From the NCBI GenBank assembly GCA_964583165.1, contig CAZOVK010000081.1, positions 1 to 10,392 of the forward strand: 10,392 nucleotides of DNA, in the 5' to 3' direction. A program made the position numbers and the translations under genes. This DNA is from CAZOVK01 sp964583165 (GTDB lineage Bacteria; Bacillota; Clostridia; Lachnospirales; WRAX01). How positions within the stretch are numbered: the stretch's first letter is position 1; every line of letters starts with the position of its first letter. Below, one piece after another: positions 7,123 through 10,392 of this stretch. Under the pieces are notes generated by a model. The model searched no databases. It was not told where the DNA came from and saw only the letters and a program-made list of their open reading frames with translations.

Positions 7123-7138
7123 TGTAATATTTATTACA
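7123..7138. promoter_or_regulatory. Operator-like palindrome 1 (leader)
   Basis: TGTAATATTTATTACA is an inverted repeat with arms TGTAAT/ATTACA around four bases. It lies between the predicted transcription start and the regulator ribosome binding site. It shares TGTAA-N6-TTACA with site 2 (7151-7166) and its centre lies 28 bp from that site. Binding by the RpiR-type protein is inferred from position and recurrence. Confidence 0.5.
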
Positions 7139-7150
7139 TCGTATAGTTGA

Positions 7151-7166
7151 TGTAACAATTTTTACA
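7151..7166. promoter_or_regulatory. Operator-like palindrome 2 (over the start point)
   Basis: TGTAACAATTTTTACA has arms TGTAA/TTACA around six bases. It covers the predicted transcription start (about 7161) immediately downstream of the -10 box, where a bound protein would block initiation. Same pattern as site 1. Confidence 0.5.
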
Positions 7167-7167
7167 T

Positions 7168-7196
7168 ATTATAATAGATTGTAACGAATTTGTCAA
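7168..7196 (-). promoter_or_regulatory. Perfect consensus housekeeping promoter of the regulator-peptidase-importer operon
   Basis: On the minus strand, TTGACA (7196-7191) and TATAAT (7173-7168) are separated by exactly 17 bases, identical to the sigma-A/sigma-70 consensus. The transcription start is predicted near 7161, giving a leader of about 55 bases before the regulator ATG. Such a strong promoter would be expected to be kept in check, in line with the three operator-like sites around it. It is the only good promoter I see for the whole leftward operon. Confidence 0.5.
7180..7195. promoter_or_regulatory. Operator-like site 3 (over the -35 box, imperfect)
   Basis: TGTAACGAATTTGTCA keeps the left arm TGTAAC of the other two sites, and its right arm TGTCA deviates from TTACA at two of five positions. 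It overlaps the -35 TTGACA, which may explain the deviation. Its centre is 29 bp from site 2, nearly the same step as between sites 1 and 2. Confidence 0.5.
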
Positions 7197-7233
7197 CAAA
7201 AAATTATGGCATCAAGAAAAATATTTATTGAAT

Positions 7234-7263
7234 ATGACAAGAGGCTTTGGTTAAGCTTATATT
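7234..7263 (+). promoter_or_regulatory. Possible promoter of the DUF1801 gene
   Basis: ATGACA (7234-7239) and TATATT (7258-7263) are 18 bases apart, giving a start near 7270. It is divergent from the operon promoter and about 40 bp from operator-like site 3, so it need not share its control. This is a moderate match in AT-rich DNA and could be placed differently, for example with TATTAT at 7260. Confidence 0.5.
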
Positions 7264-7282
7264 ATACAAAGGGGGGGATTGT

Positions 7283-7654
7283 ATGGAAAATTTAGCGAAT
7301 TACTTGGCTGATATTAAAAACCCTGAACAACGACAGCGAACAGAGGGTGTTTTCCGCTGGATTCTCAATAAATACCCGAACCTAGAAACACGTTTGGCTT
7401 GGAACCAACCCATGTTTACTGACCACGGCACGTTTATTTTAGGTTTCAGCATATCGCGGCAACATCTGGCTGTTGCCCCCGAAACAGCGGGGTTAGCGAA
7501 GTTCGCTGATGAAATCGATAAGGCGGGTTATTCGCGCGGGCTGAAAATCTTCCGCATCAAGTGGGAGGACGCGGTGGACTATGATTTACTGTCGCGCATA
7601 ATCGAGTTTAATATGCAGGACAAGGCAGATTGCAAGACCTTTTGGCGTAAGTGA
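7283..7654 (+). CDS. DUF1801 family protein, YdhG/Fra-like putative iron chaperone
   Basis: A 123-residue soluble protein. The start is the ATG at 7283 (MENLANYLADIK) because a GGGGGGG tract lies five bases upstream. A TTG at 7247 in the same frame would add 12 unlikely residues and lies upstream of the predicted transcription start. The helical N-terminus with EGVFRWILNKYPNLETRLAWNQPMF (21-45) and the strand FILGFSISRQHLAVAP (51-66) are the marks of the DUF1801 fold. Bacillus subtilis YdhG (Fra) belongs to it and is described as a frataxin-like iron chaperone; many members have no known role. No iron ligand can be assigned here. It is transcribed away from the peptide operon and separated from rhaB by a terminator, so it appears to be a single-gene unit. 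Its last codons form the left arm of that terminator. Confidence 0.5.
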   Translation: MENLANYLADIKNPEQRQRTEGVFRWILNKYPNLETRLAWNQPMFTDHGTFILGFSISRQHLAVAPETAGLAKFADEIDKAGYSRGLKIFRIKWEDAVDYDLLSRIIEFNMQDKADCKTFWRK

Positions 7655-7667
7655 TTACGCCTTTTTT
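7644..7667 (+). terminator. Intrinsic terminator of the DUF1801 gene, overlapping its 3' end
   Basis: GGCGTAA (7644-7650) pairs with TTACGCC (7655-7661) across a four-base loop, followed by TTTTTT (7662-7667). The left arm encodes the last residues Trp-Arg-Lys, and the TGA stop lies at the loop and stem boundary. This is a clear Rho-independent terminator. Confidence 0.5.
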
Positions 7668-7669
7668 GT

Positions 7670-7697
7670 TTGACAAGGTTTTCTATTCGTGTATACT
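7670..7697 (+). promoter_or_regulatory. Promoter of rhaB-rhaA
   Basis: TTGACA (7670-7675) is a perfect -35 and TATACT (7692-7697) a good -10, with a 16-base spacer. The start is predicted near 7704, about 23 bases before the rhaB ATG. The -35 begins three bases after the terminator T-tract of the preceding gene. No clear inverted repeat for a rhamnose regulator and no catabolite (cre-like) site is seen in this short region. Confidence 0.5.
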
Positions 7698-7726
7698 TGC
7701 CTTATAGAGTTTTGGGGCGTGATTAT

Positions 7727-9124
7727 ATGTTAGAGTGTTACGTCGCCGTTGACATTGGGGCTTCGGGCGGCAGGGTGATTTTGGGGTACATAGAGAACGA
7801 GCGGCTGGTGACACGCGAGTTACACAGGTTCGCCAATCACACGTATACCGTGTCTGGGCGGTTGTGTTGGGGCATTGAGGGCTTGTTTGATGAGATAATA
7901 AAGGGGCTTTCGCGCGTTAAAGAAACGGGAGTAAGACTATGTTCTGTGGGCATTGACACATGGGGCGTTGACTTTGTATTGTTTGATAAGTATGACCGAT
8001 TGTTGGGCGGGGCGGTCAGTTATCGCGACTCTCGGACGGTGGGTTTGCCCGAACAGGTTGAAGAGATTGTGTCGTTTGAGGAGTTATACGCGAGAACGGG
8101 TATACAGAAGCAGGCGTTTAACACGATTTATCAACTGTTGGCTGTCAAGCATGGTCAGTTGAATGATTTACAACAGGCAGAACGGTTTTTGATGTTGCCG
8201 GACTATTTTGCGTATAGACTTTGCGGTGTAAAGACTAATGAGTATACCAATGCGTCAACAACAGGGCTGTTGAACCCACATACTGGCAAATGGGATTATG
8301 AGTTGATAGAAAAGGTAGGCTTGCCAACGAGGATATTTAGGAGCGTGTCGATGCCATTCGGCACTATCGGAACTCTAAAGGACGAATTTGTAGATTTGGT
8401 CGGGTCGCGGGCTTCTGTGGTGTTCACTTGTACGCATGACACGGCCAGCGCGGTTCTTGCAACGCCCATATATGATGAAGATACGGATATTTTTCTAAGC
8501 TCGGGTACATGGTCGCTCATGGGTTCGATTGAGCGCGATCCTATCACAACAGCCGCCGCAAGAAATCTGAATTTCACGAATGAGGGCGGTTATACAGGCA
8601 AGATTCGTTTTCTCAAGAATATCATGGGGCTTTGGCTCATTCAGTCTGTTAGGCGTGAGGACGCACCCGATATGAGTTTTGCCGAACTCTCGGCGTTGGC
8701 GGCGCGTGAGCAGGGCGAAATACCGATAATCGACGTGAACGCGACGGAGTTGTTCGCGCCAGAGTCAATGAGTGGGGCGGTTAGGTCACTGTGTGATAGG
8801 GCGGGCTATGCGCCACCAAAGACACTCGCGCAGACTTGTGCCGTGATTTACCACAGTTTGGCGCATTCTTACGCACAGACGGTCAAAGAGTTATCGTCAA
8901 TCACGGGTAAGACCTATAAGAATTTGTTTATAGTTGGCGGCGGCAGTCAAGATATGTTTTTGAATCGGTTATGTAAGGAGTATACGGGGCTTTCTGTCTT
9001 CGCGGGGCCGACAGAGGCTTCAGCGATAGGTAATATTATGTGCCAGATTATGGGACATAAAATGGCTTATGTGGAGGAAGGTCGGCGGTTGATTCGCGAT
9101 TCTTTCAATATATATAGTGTTTGA
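7727..9124 (+). CDS. rhaB: Rhamnulokinase (L-rhamnulose kinase, FGGY family)
   Basis: A 465-residue cytoplasmic kinase that phosphorylates L-rhamnulose to L-rhamnulose-1-phosphate with ATP. FGGY marks are present: the N-terminal phosphate loop DIGASGGRV (9-17), GIDTWGVDFVLFD (75-87), SYRDSRT (98-104), TTGLLNPHTGKWD (178-190), THDTASAV (236-243) with Asp238 as the likely catalytic base, FLSSGTWSLMG (256-266), IRFLKNIMGLWLIQ (293-306) and the ATP-site GGGSQD (404-409). KNIMGLWLIQ and THDTASAV point to RhaB rather than xylulo- or glycerol kinase. The start is the ATG at 7727 (MLECYVAVDIG), with GGGGCG upstream; an in-frame ATG at 7670 would begin on the promoter -35 and add residues absent from the family. 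RhaA follows after 15 bases, forming an operon. Confidence 0.5.
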   Translation: MLECYVAVDIGASGGRVILGYIENERLVTRELHRFANHTYTVSGRLCWGIEGLFDEIIKGLSRVKETGVRLCSVGIDTWGVDFVLFDKYDRLLGGAVSYRDSRTVGLPEQVEEIVSFEELYARTGIQKQAFNTIYQLLAVKHGQLNDLQQAERFLMLPDYFAYRLCGVKTNEYTNASTTGLLNPHTGKWDYELIEKVGLPTRIFRSVSMPFGTIGTLKDEFVDLVGSRASVVFTCTHDTASAVLATPIYDEDTDIFLSSGTWSLMGSIERDPITTAAARNLNFTNEGGYTGKIRFLKNIMGLWLIQSVRREDAPDMSFAELSALAAREQGEIPIIDVNATELFAPESMSGAVRSLCDRAGYAPPKTLAQTCAVIYHSLAHSYAQTVKELSSITGKTYKNLFIVGGGSQDMFLNRLCKEYTGLSVFAGPTEASAIGNIMCQIMGHKMAYVEEGRRLIRDSFNIYSV

Positions 9125-9139
9125 TTGGGGAGTGATTTT

Positions 9140-10392
9140 GTGAGAAAGGTTATAGCAGACGCATATGCGGCGGCACGGGAGAGGTACGCAGGTTTTGGCG
9201 TGGATACTGACTTGGCGTTGAAGAAGCTGAAAAGTATTTCACTGTCATTGCATTGTTGGCAGGGCGATGATGTGACGGGGTTTGAAAACAGGGGCGTGGG
9301 GTTGTCAGGTGGCATTGCGGCAACAGGCAATTACCCGGGAAAGGCTTCAACGCCGGAGGAGTTGTTTTCAGATATACGGTTTGCGTTAAGTATGATTGGT
9401 CAAGGTCATAGGTTGAACCTACACGCGATTTATGCCATTTCGGACGAGAAAATCGAGCGCGACAAACTCACGCCCGAACATTTCTCAGCGTGGGTCGATT
9501 TTGCGAGGGCTCGAGAAATTAAACTTGACTTCAACCCGACACTGTTTTCTCACCCAATGGCGGCTGACGGGTTGACGCTCTCACACCCTGACAAGAAGGT
9601 GCGCGACTATTGGATTCGACATTGCAAGGCGACGCGAAGGATTGCGGAGTATTTTGGGCGCGAGTTGGGGGGATGTAGTTTACATAATATTTGGATACCG
9701 GATGGCTATAAGAACGCGCCGCCCGATAGGTTCGCGCCACGACAACGCCTGTATGACTCGCTGTTGGAGATATATGATGAGAAGCTGGACGACCGATATA
9801 TTGTTGATTCTGTAGAGTCTAAGTTGTTTGGCATCGGCGCGGAGAGTTTCACGGTAGGTTCTCATGAATTCTATATGAACTTCGCGGCGAAACACGGGGT
9901 TTTGTGTTTGCTGGATAACGGGCATTTTCACCCTACAGAATCTGTGGCGGATAAGTTGTCGGCAATGCTTTTGTTTAATGACCGCGTGGCGCTTCACGTG
10001 ACGCGTGGCGTGCGCTGGGATAGTGACCATGTGGTGATTCAAAATGACGAGCTAAGGGCGATAGCTAATGAGATAATGGCGTTAGACGACCCGTCGCGCG
10101 TGCTGATTGGTTTTGACTATTTTGACGCGTCAATCAACCGCATAGCCGCGTGGGTTATCGGCGTTCGGGCGTTTCAACGGGCGCTGTTGATGGCGGCGTT
10201 AAAGCCCGCGAACCTAGGCGAACTCATGGACGGCGGAGATTTCACGCGGATAATGGCGATTGAGGAAGAGCTAAAGGCCTTACCGTTTGGGGCGATTTAT
10301 GACTATTTCTGTGAGATAAACAAGATACCCGTTGGCATGGAGTGGTTCAACGCAGTGAAATTTTATGAAAATAATGTTTTGTGTAAGAGGGG
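9140..10392 (+). CDS. rhaA: L-rhamnose isomerase, all but the last one or two codons (runs off right edge)
   Basis: 417 complete codons are present, plus the first two bases (GG) of what is probably a final Gly codon. The enzyme reversibly converts L-rhamnose to L-rhamnulose in the cytoplasm. It starts at GTG 9140 (VRKVIADAYAAARERY), six bases after GGGGAGTG and 15 bases after the rhaB stop. Conserved blocks include SLSLHCWQGDDVTGFE (34-49), GGIAATGNYPGKA (57-69), LDFNPTLFSHPMA (129-141), IWIPDGYKN (184-192), DSVESKLFGIGAESFTVGSHEF (223-244) and LLDNGHFHPTE (257-267). The metal residues expected from Escherichia coli RhaA appear with a constant offset: Glu226, Asp259, His262, His286, Asp294, Asp296 and Asp326, so both metal sites look intact. 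The usual length is about 419, so almost nothing is missing. The assignment is very secure. Confidence 0.5.
   Translation, partial: MRKVIADAYAAARERYAGFGVDTDLALKKLKSISLSLHCWQGDDVTGFENRGVGLSGGIAATGNYPGKASTPEELFSDIRFALSMIGQGHRLNLHAIYAISDEKIERDKLTPEHFSAWVDFARAREIKLDFNPTLFSHPMAADGLTLSHPDKKVRDYWIRHCKATRRIAEYFGRELGGCSLHNIWIPDGYKNAPPDRFAPRQRLYDSLLEIYDEKLDDRYIVDSVESKLFGIGAESFTVGSHEFYMNFAAKHGVLCLLDNGHFHPTESVADKLSAMLLFNDRVALHVTRGVRWDSDHVVIQNDELRAIANEIMALDDPSRVLIGFDYFDASINRIAAWVIGVRAFQRALLMAALKPANLGELMDGGDFTRIMAIEEELKALPFGAIYDYFCEINKIPVGMEWFNAVKFYENNVLCKR

Noticed and set aside
7108..7158. Upstream in-frame ATG extending the RpiR-type regulator by 17 residues
   Set aside because: It would begin about three bases from the predicted transcription start and inside operator-like site 2, without a ribosome binding site. 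The ATG at 7107 has a good one and matches the usual start of the family.
7206..7295. A short open frame of about 29 codons (ATG at 7206) overlapping the start of the DUF1801 gene
   Set aside because: No ribosome binding site precedes it, it begins upstream of the predicted transcription start for this strand, and its product shows no recognisable pattern.
7670..7726. Upstream in-frame start for rhaB
   Set aside because: It coincides with the promoter -35 box, so it would not be in the transcript, and it adds 19 residues before the conserved kinase N-terminus.
9680..10042. Minus-strand open frame of 120 codons opposite rhaA
   Set aside because: It lies wholly within the highly conserved L-rhamnose isomerase gene and has a random-looking composition.
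1..10392. Mobile element, defence system, CRISPR array or phage content
   Set aside because: No transposase, integrase, repeat-spacer pattern, toxin-antitoxin pair or phage gene is visible. All genes belong to transport, hydrolysis, regulation or sugar metabolism.

Overview
The window reads as a chromosomal segment of a Bacillota-type (low-G+C Gram-positive, probably Clostridia-like) bacterium. The reasons are the strong AGGAGG-type ribosome binding sites, tightly packed co-directional genes, consensus housekeeping promoters, a lipoprotein-anchored transport binding protein, and protein families such as RocB-like M20 hydrolase and a YdhG/Fra-like DUF1801 protein. The genus cannot be named from this sequence. 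Nearly all of it is coding. I see no tRNA, rRNA, CRISPR array, insertion sequence or phage gene.

Left two thirds (1-7107, minus strand): one compact operon of eight genes, read from right to left. It starts with a MurR/RpiR-type regulator (6310-7107). Next come a RocB-like M20 metallohydrolase (4665-6302), a NimA-like pyridoxamine-phosphate-oxidase-fold flavoprotein (4196-4663), and an oligopeptide/dipeptide ABC importer: permease 1, permease 2, ATPase 1 and ATPase 2 (3188-4159, 2338-3177, 1373-2341, 387-1376). Last is its substrate-binding lipoprotein, which runs off the left edge (1-376). Every junction is an overlap or a very short gap, two of them with the Shine-Dalgarno fused to the preceding stop codon, so the genes are probably co-transcribed and translationally coupled. 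The layout suggests a ligand-controlled import-and-hydrolysis unit for a peptide or a modified amino acid. The substrate is unknown.

Divergent control region (7108-7282): AT-rich. On the minus strand it has a perfect consensus promoter (TTGACA, 17 bp, TATAAT) for the regulator operon. Three related 16-bp palindrome-like sites, TGTAA-N6-TTACA, lie over the -35, over the start point and in the leader. These are the natural candidates for autoregulatory operators of the RpiR-type protein. A weaker promoter serves the rightward gene.

Right third (7283-10392, plus strand): a small DUF1801 (YdhG/Fra-like putative iron chaperone) gene whose last codons form half of an intrinsic terminator, followed by a separate promoter and the L-rhamnose catabolic genes rhaB (rhamnulokinase) and rhaA (L-rhamnose isomerase). 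The isomerase lacks only its last one or two codons at the right edge. Together they convert L-rhamnose to L-rhamnulose and then to L-rhamnulose-1-phosphate. The aldolase step, a rhamnose regulator and a rhamnose transporter are not in the window.

The most interesting points are the three-site operator architecture and an RpiR-type regulator whose SIS domain has lost the usual phosphosugar-binding motif while controlling a peptide-type rather than a sugar operon.

[Form note: the original answer gave no feature confidence values; the uniform 0.5 is a placeholder required by the schema, not an assessment.]
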